Assembly (NCBI RefSeq): GCF_008634025.1
Contig: NZ_PDCM01000002.1
Location: forward strand, 3,249,001 to 3,313,000
DNA: 64,000 bases
Direction of reading: 5' to 3'
Source of the DNA: Streptomyces albofaciens JCM 4342
Lineage (GTDB): Bacteria; Actinomycetota; Actinomycetes; Streptomycetales; Streptomycetaceae
Of this stretch, positions 7,822 to 16,691 are shown in pieces. Each line of letters opens with the position of its first letter. Positions within the stretch are counted from its first letter, which is position 1. Below the pieces are notes generated by a model. The model was not told the origin of the DNA. It searched no databases and was given only the letters and a program-made list of their open reading frames with translations. Both the position numbers and the translations under genes were made by a program.

Positions 7822-9120
7822 ATGGCGGTGGTCACCCCCCGGGTGTTCGTCTCGCACCTCTCGGGCATCGCCGTCTTCGACCCCAACGGCGACCAGGTCG
7901 GCCGGGTACGCGACCTGGTGGCGCTGCTGCGGGTCGGCGGCCGGCCGCCCCGGCTGCTGGGCCTGGTCGTCGAGGTGATCAGCCGGCGCCGGATCTTCCT
8001 GCCGATGACCCGGGTGACGGGTGTGGAGTCCGGCCAGGTCATCACCACCGGCGTGGTCAACATGCGGCGCTTCGAACAGCGCGCCTCGGAGACGCTGGTC
8101 CTCGGCGAGCTGCTGGACCGCCGGGTGCGCCTGGTCGAGACGGGCGAGGAGGCCACCGTCCTCGACATCGGCATCACCCAGCTGCCGGCCCGCCGCGACT
8201 GGGAGATCGAGAAGGTCTTCGTGCGGAAGGGGAAGGGCGGGGCGCTGCGTCGCAAGGGAGAGGTGCTGACGGTCGAGTGGTCGGCGGTCACCGGTTTCTC
8301 GCTGGAGGAGCACGGGCAGGGCGCGGAGAACCTGCTCGCCACCTTCGACCAGCTGCGCCCGGCCGACCTGGCGAGCGCCCTGCACCACCTGACGCCGAAG
8401 CGGCGCGGCGAGGTGGCGGCCGCGCTGGACGACGCCCGGCTGGCGGACGTCCTGGAGGAGCTGCCGGAGGACGACCGGGTCGAGATCATGGGCAAGCTCG
8501 CGGAGGAGCGGGCCGCCGACGTCCTGGAGGCGATGGACCCGGACGACGCCGCCGACCTGCTCTCCGAGCTGCCGGAGGAGGAGAAGGAACGTTTGCTCGG
8601 TCTGATGCGGCCGGACGACGCGGCGGACGTACGGCGCCTGATGGCGTACGAGGAGCGCACCGCGGGCGGCCTGATGACGACCGAGCCGATCGTGCTGCGG
8701 CCGGACGCGACGATCGCGGACGCGCTGGCCCGGGTGCGCGACCCGGACCTCTCGCCGTCACTGGCCGCGCAGGTGTACGTGTGCCGGCCGCCGGACGAGA
8801 CGCCGACCGGCAAGTACCTGGGCCTGGTGCACTTCCAGCGGCTGCTGCGCGACCCGCCGTTCACGCTCGTCAGCTCCGTCGCCGACACCGACCTGCCACC
8901 GCTTCCGCCGGACACCCCGCTGAACGACGTGACCAGCTATCTGGCCACCTACAACATGGTCGCGGCGCCCGTCGTGGACGAGAGCGGCTCCCTGCTGGGC
9001 GCGGTGACCGTCGACGACGTACTGGACCACCTGCTGCCCGAGGACTGGCGCGAGGCGGAGATGCACGGCCCGCCCGGCGCAGCGGCGGACCGGGAGGGAG
9101 AGCCGGACGATGGGCGCTGA
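7822..9120 (+). CDS. PRC-barrel / MgtE-N / CBS-domain protein (soluble MgtE-like regulator)
   Basis: A 432-residue cytosolic protein. Residues 1-165 look like two PRC-barrel-like units. Residues about 175-275 are the charged superhelical MgtE N-terminal domain (repeated LxxELPEDDR..I / LEAMDPDDAADLLSELPEEE units). Residues about 280-415 are a pair of CBS domains (TAGGLMTTEPIVL..., MVAAPVVDESGSLLGAVTVDDVLDHLLPED). MgtE uses N and CBS domains as a magnesium gate, but the five-helix channel domain is absent here, so this is a sensor or partner rather than a channel. The ATG at 7822 follows GGAGG by eight bases. The downstream DUF1003 gene overlaps its end by 11 bases, indicating a shared transcript. 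Confidence 0.85.
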   Translation: MAVVTPRVFVSHLSGIAVFDPNGDQVGRVRDLVALLRVGGRPPRLLGLVVEVISRRRIFLPMTRVTGVESGQVITTGVVNMRRFEQRASETLVLGELLDRRVRLVETGEEATVLDIGITQLPARRDWEIEKVFVRKGKGGALRRKGEVLTVEWSAVTGFSLEEHGQGAENLLATFDQLRPADLASALHHLTPKRRGEVAAALDDARLADVLEELPEDDRVEIMGKLAEERAADVLEAMDPDDAADLLSELPEEEKERLLGLMRPDDAADVRRLMAYEERTAGGLMTTEPIVLRPDATIADALARVRDPDLSPSLAAQVYVCRPPDETPTGKYLGLVHFQRLLRDPPFTLVSSVADTDLPPLPPDTPLNDVTSYLATYNMVAAPVVDESGSLLGAVTVDDVLDHLLPEDWREAEMHGPPGAAADREGEPDDGR

Positions 9121-9700
9121 GGAACGGGACGGTGTCAAGGAGCGCGCGCGGGCGCTGAGCGCGACGCCCGGGTCCGGAGTGGGCGGCGGGCGCCCCCGCG
9201 TGCGCCTGGACCAGCCGCGCGCGCCGCGCCGCAGCCTGCTGCCGGAGTACGACCCGGAGGCGTTCGGGCGGCTGTCGGAGAAGATCGCCCGCTTCCTGGG
9301 GACCGGCCGCTTCATCGTCTGGATGACGGTGATCATCGTGGTGTGGATCATCTGGAACGTCGCCGCGCCCGACCATCTGCGCTTCGACAAGTACCCGTTC
9401 ATCTTCCTGACGCTGATGCTCTCGCTCCAGGCGTCCTACGCGGCCCCGCTGATCCTGCTCGCGCAGAACCGGCAGGACGACCGGGACCGGGTCACCCGCG
9501 AACAGGACCGCAAGCAGAACGAGCGCGCCATCGCCGACACCGAGTACCTGACCCGGGAGATCGCGGCGCTCCGGCTGGGCCTGGGCGAGGTGGCCACCCG
9601 CGACTGGATCCGCTCCGAACTCCAGGACGTGCTCAAGGAGCTGGAGCTGCGTCAGCTGGTGGACGCGGAGAGCGAGGGGGAGTACCGGCGGCGGGAGTAG
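9110..9700 (+). CDS. DUF1003 membrane protein
   Basis: A 196-residue protein of the DUF1003 family. A 65-residue cytoplasmic N-terminus is followed by two membrane helices (about 68-86 and 96-117, with the family-typical FIFLTLMLSLQASYAAPLIL) and a charged coiled-coil-like tail with the QNRQDDRDR.....E motif that defines the family. Its function is not established; family members often lie next to magnesium transport genes. It starts inside the end of the CBS gene (11-base overlap), so the two are probably translationally coupled. Confidence 0.88.
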   Translation: MGAEERDGVKERARALSATPGSGVGGGRPRVRLDQPRAPRRSLLPEYDPEAFGRLSEKIARFLGTGRFIVWMTVIIVVWIIWNVAAPDHLRFDKYPFIFLTLMLSLQASYAAPLILLAQNRQDDRDRVTREQDRKQNERAIADTEYLTREIAALRLGLGEVATRDWIRSELQDVLKELELRQLVDAESEGEYRRRE

Positions 9701-9788
9701 CCGGGGGCGGGCCGAGGAGGGGACCGGCACGCCGGGAGTGACGAACACGACCGCCGACCGGCCTTTCCGGAGGCCCCCTCAAGCGCCG

Positions 9789-9794
9789 TACCCT
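9789..9794 (+). promoter_or_regulatory. -10 box of leaderless mrp gene
   Basis: TACCCT lies six bases before the ATG at 9801, and no Shine-Dalgarno sequence is visible, so the transcript should be leaderless. Confidence 0.5.
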
Positions 9795-9800
9795 TGGCAC

Positions 9801-10961
9801 ATGGCTACCGACACGCCCCGAAGCGCAGCGCCCAGCGAGGACGCGGTCCGCGCCGCGCTCGCCACGGTGAACGACCCCGAGATCCACCGCCCCATCACCG
9901 ACCTCGGCATGGTCAAATCGGTGGAGATCGCGGCGGACGGCACGGTCGCGGTGGCGGTCTATCTGACGGTCGCGGGCTGCCCGATGCGCGAGACGATCAC
10001 CGCGAACGTGCGGGACGCCGTGACGCGCGTCGAGGGCGTCACCGGCGTCCAGGTCGAGCTGGACGTGATGAGCGACGAGCAGCGCAAGGAGCTGGCCTCC
10101 GCGCTGCGCGGCGGCACCGCCGAGCGCGAGGTGCCGTTCGCCAAGCCCGGCTCGCTGACCCGGGTGTACGCGGTCGCCTCCGGCAAGGGCGGCGTCGGCA
10201 AGTCCTCGGTGACGGTCAACCTGGCCGCGGCGATGGCCGCCGACGGCCTGAAGGTCGGTGTGGTGGACGCCGACATCTACGGCCACTCGGTGCCCCGGAT
10301 GCTGGGCGCGGACGGCCGGCCCACCCAGGTCGAGAACATGATCATGCCGCCGTCGGCCAACGGCGTGAAGGTCATCTCCATCGGCATGTTCACCCCGGGC
10401 AACGCCCCGGTGGTCTGGCGCGGCCCGATGCTGCACCGCGCGCTCCAGCAGTTCCTGGCCGACGTGTACTGGGGCGACCTGGACGTGCTGCTGCTCGACC
10501 TGCCCCCGGGCACCGGTGACATCGCCATCTCGGTGGCGCAGCTGATCCCGAACGCGGAGATCCTGGTCGTCACCACCCCGCAGCAGGCCGCGGCGGAGGT
10601 CGCCGAGCGGGCCGGCTCCATCGCCGTACAGACCCACCAGAAGATCGTCGGCGTGGTGGAGAACATGTCCGGGCTGCCCTGCCCGCACTGTGACGAGATG
10701 GTGGACGTGTTCGGCACCGGCGGCGGCGAGCGGGTCGCCGAGGGCCTGACGAAGACGACCGGCACACAGGTGCCGGTGCTGGGCGCCATCCCGATCGACG
10801 TCCGGCTGCGCGAGGGCGGCGACGAGGGCAGGCCGGTGGTGCTGACCGATCCGGAGTCCCCCGCCGGCGCGGCGATCCGCGCCATCGCGGGCAAGCTGGG
10901 CGGCCGGCAGCGCGGCCTGGCGGGCATGTCGCTGGGCATCACGCCGCGCAACAAGTTCTGA
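9801..10961 (+). CDS. mrp: Mrp/NBP35-family iron-sulfur cluster carrier ATPase
   Basis: A 386-residue cytosolic protein that is expected to carry Fe-S clusters to apoproteins. An N-terminal MIP18/DUF59 domain (about 12-90, with Cys60) precedes a deviant Walker P-loop ATPase: GKGGVGKS at 128-135, the VDADIYGHS switch near 155-163, and DLPPGTGD near 233-240. The bridging Cys pair CPHC (Cys294, Cys297) would hold the cluster between two subunits. The length is normal. The ATG at 9801 is chosen because it follows a -10 box by six bases and homologues begin here; upstream codons are rich in Arg and Pro. Confidence 0.92.
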   Translation: MATDTPRSAAPSEDAVRAALATVNDPEIHRPITDLGMVKSVEIAADGTVAVAVYLTVAGCPMRETITANVRDAVTRVEGVTGVQVELDVMSDEQRKELASALRGGTAEREVPFAKPGSLTRVYAVASGKGGVGKSSVTVNLAAAMAADGLKVGVVDADIYGHSVPRMLGADGRPTQVENMIMPPSANGVKVISIGMFTPGNAPVVWRGPMLHRALQQFLADVYWGDLDVLLLDLPPGTGDIAISVAQLIPNAEILVVTTPQQAAAEVAERAGSIAVQTHQKIVGVVENMSGLPCPHCDEMVDVFGTGGGERVAEGLTKTTGTQVPVLGAIPIDVRLREGGDEGRPVVLTDPESPAGAAIRAIAGKLGGRQRGLAGMSLGITPRNKF

Positions 10962-11003
10962 GCCGGTCCGGGCGCCGCGCGACGCGGTGGCCGGAACGCG
11001 CGG

Positions 11004-11030
11004 AGGGGCGGGCCCGACGGGCTCGCCCCT
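11004..11030. terminator. Bidirectional hairpin between mrp and convergent gene
   Basis: A GC-rich hairpin with arms beginning AGGGGCG and ending CGCCCCT and near-perfect pairing through GCCCG/CGGGC. It sits about 40 bases after mrp and 70 bases before the convergent stop at 11098. Confidence 0.55.
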
Positions 11031-11097
11031 TCTCGGTGCTGCCGTCCGGGCCGGCCGGGCCGGTCTCCGGCCGCTCGGGTGGCCTCCGGCCCCGCCC

Positions 11098-11814
11098 TCA
11101 GTCCGCGGTCACGCCCTCCGCGGGCACGTCGTCCGCCCGCGCGTCCTCCCTGGCCGCGCCGCGCCTGCCGTGCTCGTACACGCTCAGGTCCTTGACCACG
11201 GCGAAGCCCAGCCCGTACGCGCTCATCCCGCGCCCGTACGCCCCGATGTGCACGCCCCCGGGGCCGTCACCGGCCGAGCCGGCCAGCACCCAGCCGTACT
11301 CCGACTCGCGGTAGCGGAACGGTGTCGGCACGCCGTCCACCGGCAGCGTCAGCGCGCTCCAGCCCTCGCCGCCGAGGTCGTCGGCCAGCTCCCAGGCGAG
11401 CATCGTCTGCTGGTCCAGCCAGTCCTGGCGCAGCGAGCGGTCCATCTGCGTCGGCCACGTACGGGAGAGCAGGCCCGACCCGGCGAGCCAGGCCGCCGTG
11501 GCGACGGAGGTGGCCTCCAGGACTCCCGTGCCGTCGGCGCTGCGCCGCACCGGCCGGCTCGCGACGGTCACCACGATCGCGAAGCGTTCCGCGTCCGGCG
11601 CGGTCTCCACCCTTATGGTGGGTTCCTGGCCGTGGCCGGTGGCGCCGTGCTCGACCGTGCCGTCCGCCGCCGCGCCGACCTGCATCAGCCAGCGGGGGCC
11701 GGTGAACGCCTCGTCGAGTCCGTACCACGGGAACGCGGCCATCAGATAGCCGTCCACCTTGCGCGCGGCGTCGGCGGTGACCGCCTGCACTCCTGCCCGA
11801 CCCGTCGTCTCCAT
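11098..11814 (-). CDS. Conserved hypothetical protein
   Basis: A 238-residue soluble protein, encoded in the same direction as tatB and the sigma-factor block. It contains several Trp-rich segments (FPWYGLDEAF, PRWLMQVG, SEYGWVLAG) and a C-terminal part that reads like a small sensor or ligand-binding fold (GGVHIGAYGRGM.....FAVVKDLSVYE). The last 25 residues are charged and probably disordered. I recognise no catalytic motif. Similar genes seem common in Streptomyces at this position near tatB and mrp. Function unknown. Confidence 0.7.
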   Translation of the reverse strand: METTGRAGVQAVTADAARKVDGYLMAAFPWYGLDEAFTGPRWLMQVGAAADGTVEHGATGHGQEPTIRVETAPDAERFAIVVTVASRPVRRSADGTGVLEATSVATAAWLAGSGLLSRTWPTQMDRSLRQDWLDQQTMLAWELADDLGGEGWSALTLPVDGVPTPFRYRESEYGWVLAGSAGDGPGGVHIGAYGRGMSAYGLGFAVVKDLSVYEHGRRGAAREDARADDVPAEGVTAD

Positions 11815-11941
11815 CTGCGCGGAGCCTCCTAGTTGCCCAATGTCGTGGGCGGCCCGCCCCCCTCAGGCGACCTCACCCCGGACACGGGGAGCATAGTCAA
11901 CCCGGTCGGCACCAGCAGGCATAAGGCTTGCATAAGACGAG

Positions 11942-12430
11942 TCAGGTGGCATCAGGGTCGAACGGCGGGCGCTCGCCCGGCGAGGACTTCGCGCCCTTCT
12001 TGAACAGGTCGGGCGCCGCGGACCCGCCGCCGGAGCCCGTGTCCGGCCCGCCCTTGTCGAAGCTCACCCGGGACGCGGACCCCCGGTCGGCGGAGGAGGC
12101 GCTGTCGGTGCCGTGCACGGCGTCCGTGACCTCGGCCATCTCCTTCTTCAGGTCGAAGCCGTTACGGATCTCCTGAAGGCCGTACTGGTCGTTCTCCAGC
12201 ACGTGCTTGCGCACGAAGTTGCGCGGCTTGAGGTCCTCGAACTCGAAGTCCTTGAACTCCGGCCCCAGCTCGCTGCGGATGTCCTCCTTGGCGTTGTCCG
12301 AGAACGCCCGCACCTTGCGCACGAACCCCATGACATCCGAGATCACCTTGGGCAGCTTGTCCGGCCCGAAGATCAGAACCGCAAGGATCACGAGCGCGAC
12401 CAGCTCTAGGGGTCCTATGTCGAAGAACAC
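11942..12430 (-). CDS. tatB: Sec-independent protein translocase subunit TatB
   Basis: A 162-residue TatA/B-family protein. An N-terminal membrane helix (FFDIGPLELVALVILAVLIFGPDKLP) with the conserved Glu and the FGP hinge is followed by an amphipathic helix starting KVISDVMGFVRKVR. The long charged tail (from about residue 45) and the Glu at the eighth helix position indicate TatB rather than TatA. It would work with TatA and TatC (not in this window) in exporting folded proteins. It starts at a GTG at 12430 behind AAGGAG. It lies 169 bases downstream of the HtrA gene, the usual actinobacterial arrangement. Confidence 0.88.
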   Translation of the reverse strand: MFFDIGPLELVALVILAVLIFGPDKLPKVISDVMGFVRKVRAFSDNAKEDIRSELGPEFKDFEFEDLKPRNFVRKHVLENDQYGLQEIRNGFDLKKEMAEVTDAVHGTDSASSADRGSASRVSFDKGGPDTGSGGGSAAPDLFKKGAKSSPGERPPFDPDAT

Positions 12431-12599
12431 CTTGCAGCTCCTTGGGGTAATCCGCGGCCTACCGGGACCTGAGGGTCGAGGGGGACATGTCCGGCCTATG
12501 GGCCAGGCCGCCTATCACGGTACCTGGCCCCGGGCGTCCGGCGGGAGTCGCCCGCCCCAACACCGCGCAAACGCTCCCGGCGGGTGCCCGGGGCCGCGC

Positions 12600-14609
12600 T
12601 CATTCCTGGCTGGAGGCGCCCAGCGTGAGCTGCGCGGTCTGCTCCCTGCCGTCCCGGCGCAGGGTCAGCGTGAGCCGGTCGCCCGGCCGGTGGCTGCGGA
12701 TCTTGATGATCAGCTCCTCGCCGCTGTGCACGGGCTGCCCGTCCACCTTGGTGATCACGTCGCGTGGCTGGATGCCCGCCTTGGCGCCCGGGCCGCCGGG
12801 GGTGACGGGGGCCCCGCCGTCCTTGCTCTTGGAGCTGACCCGCGCGCCGTCGCCCGCGTACTCCATCTCCAGCGTGACCCCGATCACCGGGTGCATGACC
12901 TTGCCCTTGTTGATCAGCTGTTCGGCCACCCACTTGCCCTGGTTGATCGGTATGGCGAAGCCCAGGCCGATGCTGCCGCCCTGGCCGCCGCCCTCCAGGC
13001 CGCCGCCGGAGTTGCCGGCCGCGCGGATGGCGCTGTTGATGCCGATCACCCGGGCCCGGGAGTCGACGAGCGGGCCGCCGGAGTTGCCCGGGTTGATCGG
13101 GGCGTCGGTCTGCAGGGCGTCCACGTACGAGACGTCGCTGCCGTCGCCCTTCTTGCCGCCCGCGGTGATGGGCCGCTGCTTGGCGCTGATGATGCCCGCG
13201 GTCACCGTGTTGGCCAGGTCGTACGGGGCGCCGATGGCCACGACCGGGTCGCCGACCCGTACGGAGTCGGAGTCGCCGAGGGCCAGCGGGCGCAGCCCGG
13301 AGACGCCCTGGACCTGCACGACGGCCAGGTCGTAGCCGCCGTCCCGGCCGATGACCTTGGCCTTGGCGGTCTCGCCGCCGCTGAAGGAGACCGATATCTC
13401 GCCGCCGGTGCCGGCCGGCTCGACGACATGGTTGTTGGTGAGGATGTGGCCCTGCTTGTCGAGGACGAAGCCGGTGCCGGTGCCCTGCTCGGCGTTGCCG
13501 CGGACGTGCAGGGTGACCACGCTAGGCAGGGCCGCCTGAGCGATGCCGGCGACGCTGTCCGGCTTGCGGCCGCCGCCCTGGTCGCCGGTGTCCTGCGGCA
13601 GCTCGATGGAGCCCAGGCCGCCGTTGCGCTCGATGTACGCGCCGACGCCGCCGCCGACGCCGCCCGCCAGCAGCGCCAGCGCGACCGCTCCGGCGGCCAG
13701 CGCGCCGCGGCGGCTGCGCCGGGGAGGCGCCGGGGGCGGGGGCGGCGTGCCCAGCGGCATCGCCGCGCCGTGCTGCGGCGTGCGCCACGGGTCGTACTGC
13801 TGCCAGTGGCCCGTCGCCCCGCCCTGCTGGTGCATCCCCGGCGGCGGTACGGGCGGCGGCCCCGGGTGGGTCCCGCTATGCGCCTCGGGCGGGAGCGGCG
13901 CACCGGACGCGTCGTGCGCCACGGCGGGCAGCCGCGCGCCGTCGCCCTTGGCGAGCACGGTGGTGTCCGTGCCGGAGGACGGGGTGGCCGCGGGATCGTA
14001 CGGGGCGGCCGTGGCGTGCGCGGAAGGGTCGTGCGCGGTCGGCTCGGCCTGCGGCATCGGCGTACGGACGGAGTCGGCGTACGGCTGGGGCTGGGCCGCC
14101 GCCGGGGCCGCGGCAGGCTGCGGCTGGGCCGGGTACGGCTGCTGGGGCGGTACGGGCGCGGCGGTGCCGTGGGCCGGGGTGGCCGTCGGGCGCTGCACCG
14201 GCGGCGCGGGTGCCCAGGGCCCGGGGTCGCCGTACGGAGGCGTGCCGTACGGGTCCTGGGGGTGCAGCGGCTGCCGCGGCGGGGCGGACGGCGGCGCGGG
14301 GACCCGGTCGGCCGGCGGCGGTACGTCGGAGGGCGCGCCGGAGGCGGCCGGTCCCGATGCCGCGCCAGGGCCGGACGCACCGCCCGGTGCGGGCGCATCA
14401 CCCGACGTCACATCATCCCCCGAAGCCCCGGGCACCTCACCGCTTCCGCCCCCAGCCCCCGCCGGGAACTCCCGCGTCGGGGCGTCCCGTTCGGGACCCG
14501 GCGCCGCGTCACCGGGCACGGCCCCGGAGTCCGCCGCCGGATGCGCGGGCCGCTGCCCCGGCCGGCTCCACCAGTTCCGCTTCGGCCCGGCGGCCGTCCC
14601 CTCGTCCAT
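12600..14609 (-). CDS. HtrA/DegP-like membrane-anchored serine protease with PDZ domain
   Basis: A 669-residue protein. Residues 1-300 are a very long Pro/Ala/Gln-rich cytoplasmic extension, 302-324 a single membrane anchor, about 350-545 a trypsin-like domain and about 570-662 a PDZ domain. The catalytic triad is complete: His394 (TNNHVV), Asp427 (YDLAVVQ) and Ser510 (NPGNSGGPL). The protease faces outside and should remove or sense misfolded envelope proteins. Its place behind a sigE-type sigma factor and its zinc anti-sigma factor mirrors the mycobacterial sigE-rseA-htrA set, so envelope-stress control is likely. The first 300 residues are poorly conserved in such proteins and could include a wrong start, but no better start was seen. 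Confidence 0.9.
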   Translation of the reverse strand: MDEGTAAGPKRNWWSRPGQRPAHPAADSGAVPGDAAPGPERDAPTREFPAGAGGGSGEVPGASGDDVTSGDAPAPGGASGPGAASGPAASGAPSDVPPPADRVPAPPSAPPRQPLHPQDPYGTPPYGDPGPWAPAPPVQRPTATPAHGTAAPVPPQQPYPAQPQPAAAPAAAQPQPYADSVRTPMPQAEPTAHDPSAHATAAPYDPAATPSSGTDTTVLAKGDGARLPAVAHDASGAPLPPEAHSGTHPGPPPVPPPGMHQQGGATGHWQQYDPWRTPQHGAAMPLGTPPPPPAPPRRSRRGALAAGAVALALLAGGVGGGVGAYIERNGGLGSIELPQDTGDQGGGRKPDSVAGIAQAALPSVVTLHVRGNAEQGTGTGFVLDKQGHILTNNHVVEPAGTGGEISVSFSGGETAKAKVIGRDGGYDLAVVQVQGVSGLRPLALGDSDSVRVGDPVVAIGAPYDLANTVTAGIISAKQRPITAGGKKGDGSDVSYVDALQTDAPINPGNSGGPLVDSRARVIGINSAIRAAGNSGGGLEGGGQGGSIGLGFAIPINQGKWVAEQLINKGKVMHPVIGVTLEMEYAGDGARVSSKSKDGGAPVTPGGPGAKAGIQPRDVITKVDGQPVHSGEELIIKIRSHRPGDRLTLTLRRDGREQTAQLTLGASSQE

Positions 14610-14745
14610 GATCTCCCCACCGATTCGCCCGCTGTGTCACGCGGGCATCGCCACCTCACCGGCGGCGCGTCCGGCAAGAGCCCGGCGAAAAGCGCCACCC
14701 GGACAGCGATTCAACCAGGTCCGCGCGGCCGCGCGCAGGGTCCGG

Positions 14746-15729
14746 TCAGCGCGGGGCGGGGCGGTGGGCGGTCAGCGCCTCCCGGGAGGCGGGGGCGGGC
14801 GGTCCGAAGGCCCCGGCCAGGGGGCGCCCGGCGTCCGCGGACGGCGACGGCGGGCCTTCGGCACGGGCGCCGGGCGGCGGGGACGCGACGGCCGGTGCGA
14901 GGTACGGCAGGCTCTGACCGCTCAGCACCGTCAGGGCGGAGCGGCCGTCGGACGGCCGGACGGGCAGCGGTGGGGCGGGGCGCGCGGCCGCCGGCGCGGA
15001 CGGCCCGGTCAGCCCCAGTGAGCTGGGCGCCGGCTCCGCGGTGATGCCCGCGACCGGGAGCGTACGGGACCAGGGGGTGCCGGTGGCGGACATCGGCGCG
15101 CCCTGGCCCGGGCCGGGCCGGCCGTAGAGGCCCGGGGTGGCGCTGAGCGGTGTCGTCTGGCTGCCCGTACCGTCCGTACGGCCGCCAGGGGTGTCGACCG
15201 CGGCCTCCAGCGGCAGCGCGCCGCCGAGCGCGAACGCCGCCAGCGAGACCGCGCCGGCCGCCGCGGCGGCGAACCGGCGGCGCTGCGGCGCGGACCGCTC
15301 CGCCTCGTGGATACGGAACCCCCGCGAGCGCGGCTGCCGCGGCACCGCGCCGATGGCGTGGGCGCCGGACGGGGCGTAGCGGATCGAGCCGCCGCGCGCC
15401 TCGAAGTCGCCGCCCGCGGCGAGGTCACCGCCGAACGCGCCGCCGCCGAGGCCGCCGCGGCCCAGCCGCCTTCCATAGCCGTCGGCATCACCTCCGGGCA
15501 GGCCCTGGAGACGCGCCAGCAGCCCCTCGGAGGGTCCGGGGGGCGCGGTTTCCGCGAAGACGTTCTTCAGCTGTCGCTGGTCGTCGGCCTCCGCCTTGCA
15601 CTTTCCACACGTAGCGAGATGCGCGAGCACCCGCTCGCGCGCGTCATGCCCCAACTCCCCGTCGACCAGAGCCGCGAGGCGGTCGCCGAGATGATGCTCG
15701 GCGGGGGACGGACCGCCTGTACCGCTCAC
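14746..15729 (-). CDS. Zinc-type anti-sigma factor (RseA-like)
   Basis: A 327-residue protein with an N-terminal zf-HC2 (ZAS) anti-sigma domain: His37, Cys41 and Cys44 in HLATCGKC, preceded by the LAALVDGEL helix that clamps the sigma factor. A single hydrophobic segment around residues 153-171 ([20 protein letters not shown]) suggests membrane anchoring. The extracytoplasmic part is long and Pro/Gly/Ala-rich without a known fold. It starts at a GTG that overlaps the sigma-factor stop (GTGA at 15726-15729), so the two are translationally coupled, as expected for a sigma factor and its inhibitor. Confidence 0.87.
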   Translation of the reverse strand: MSGTGGPSPAEHHLGDRLAALVDGELGHDARERVLAHLATCGKCKAEADDQRQLKNVFAETAPPGPSEGLLARLQGLPGGDADGYGRRLGRGGLGGGAFGGDLAAGGDFEARGGSIRYAPSGAHAIGAVPRQPRSRGFRIHEAERSAPQRRRFAAAAAGAVSLAAFALGGALPLEAAVDTPGGRTDGTGSQTTPLSATPGLYGRPGPGQGAPMSATGTPWSRTLPVAGITAEPAPSSLGLTGPSAPAAARPAPPLPVRPSDGRSALTVLSGQSLPYLAPAVASPPPGARAEGPPSPSADAGRPLAGAFGPPAPASREALTAHRPAPR

Positions 15730-16526
15730 GCGATTCCGACCTCCCCTGTAGTGAGCGAAGTGAGCGTCCGCTGTTCGCGCTCGCGCTCCTCGGCGCGGGC
15801 GGCCGGGGAGCGGTGCTTGAGCGCCTTGCGCAGGTGGGAGCGGCCGCGGTGGATCCGGCTGCGGACCGTGCCCAGCTTGACGCCAAGGGTGGCGGCGATC
15901 TCCTCGTACGACAGGCCCTCGATGTCGCAGAGCACCACGGCGGCGCGGAACTCGGGCGCGAGGGTGTCCAGCGCCTGCTGCACGTCGGCGTCGAAGTGGG
16001 TGTCGTTGAAGTGCTGCTGCGGGGAGGGCTCGCGGCTGGGGAGCCGCTCGGCCGCGTCGTCGCCGAGCGCGTCGAAGCGGATGCGCTGGCGGCGGCGGAC
16101 CATGTCCAGGAAGAGGTTGGTCGTGATGCGGTGCAGCCAGCCCTCGAAGGTGCCGGGGGTGTACGTCGACAGCGAGCGGAAGACGCGGACGAACACCTCC
16201 TGCGTCAGGTCCTCGGCGTCGTGCTGGTTGCCGGTGAGGCGGTAGGCGAGCCGGTAGACACGGGTGCTGTGGGTGCTGACGATCTCCTCCCAGCTGGGCG
16301 GGGACCAGACCTGCGCGTCCGCTTCGGCGGCGAAGGTCGCTGTCGTAGCGGTGTCGGCGGCCCCTGCCCGGCCCTTGAGGCCGTGGGAGCGGGAACGGTC
16401 AGCGGTGTCTGTCACGGATTTCGGCTCGACGGCCGACCGCCTGAAGCGCCTGCGCGCCCATCGGTCACCCGTCGCAGCCGCACCTCCCCTGGTGGCTCTG
16501 GTGGTGTCCAGTAGAGCCCCTACCAT
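15726..16526 (-). CDS. sigE: ECF RNA polymerase sigma factor, SigE-like
   Basis: A 266-residue ECF sigma factor. Region 2 (about 75-150) carries the [29 protein letters not shown] core and [17 protein letters not shown]. Region 4 (about 180-240) carries [35 protein letters not shown], the -35-reading helix-turn-helix. The 70-residue N-terminal extension is typical of the mycobacterial SigE group. I use the ATG at 16526 (GAGGTGG just upstream, homologues begin MVGALLDTT). An open frame extends to a TTG at 16643, so a longer form is possible. This name denotes similarity to mycobacterial SigE, not to the S. coelicolor gene also called sigE. It is followed by its anti-sigma factor with a four-base overlap. 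Confidence 0.85.
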   Translation of the reverse strand: MVGALLDTTRATRGGAAATGDRWARRRFRRSAVEPKSVTDTADRSRSHGLKGRAGAADTATTATFAAEADAQVWSPPSWEEIVSTHSTRVYRLAYRLTGNQHDAEDLTQEVFVRVFRSLSTYTPGTFEGWLHRITTNLFLDMVRRRQRIRFDALGDDAAERLPSREPSPQQHFNDTHFDADVQQALDTLAPEFRAAVVLCDIEGLSYEEIAATLGVKLGTVRSRIHRGRSHLRKALKHRSPAARAEEREREQRTLTSLTTGEVGIA

Positions 16527-16691
16527 ATCCACCTCGCCCGTTAGCTCCGGATAAGCAGATTTGACCTGCTTTTGGTCTGGCTTCGTGTCATCCCGCACAT
16601 CTCGCTGGGTCTTCACCGACGCATCCCCCCTGCAGTGCCTCAACGCCCGGTCCCATCTGCGGGTTCCCGCACGCAGCGGATACAGTCACGG

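Noticed and set aside
12207-15044. A plus-strand open frame of 945 codons opposite tatB, htrA and the anti-sigma gene
   Set aside because: It covers three well-recognised genes on the other strand, with no ribosome site and no protein-like composition.
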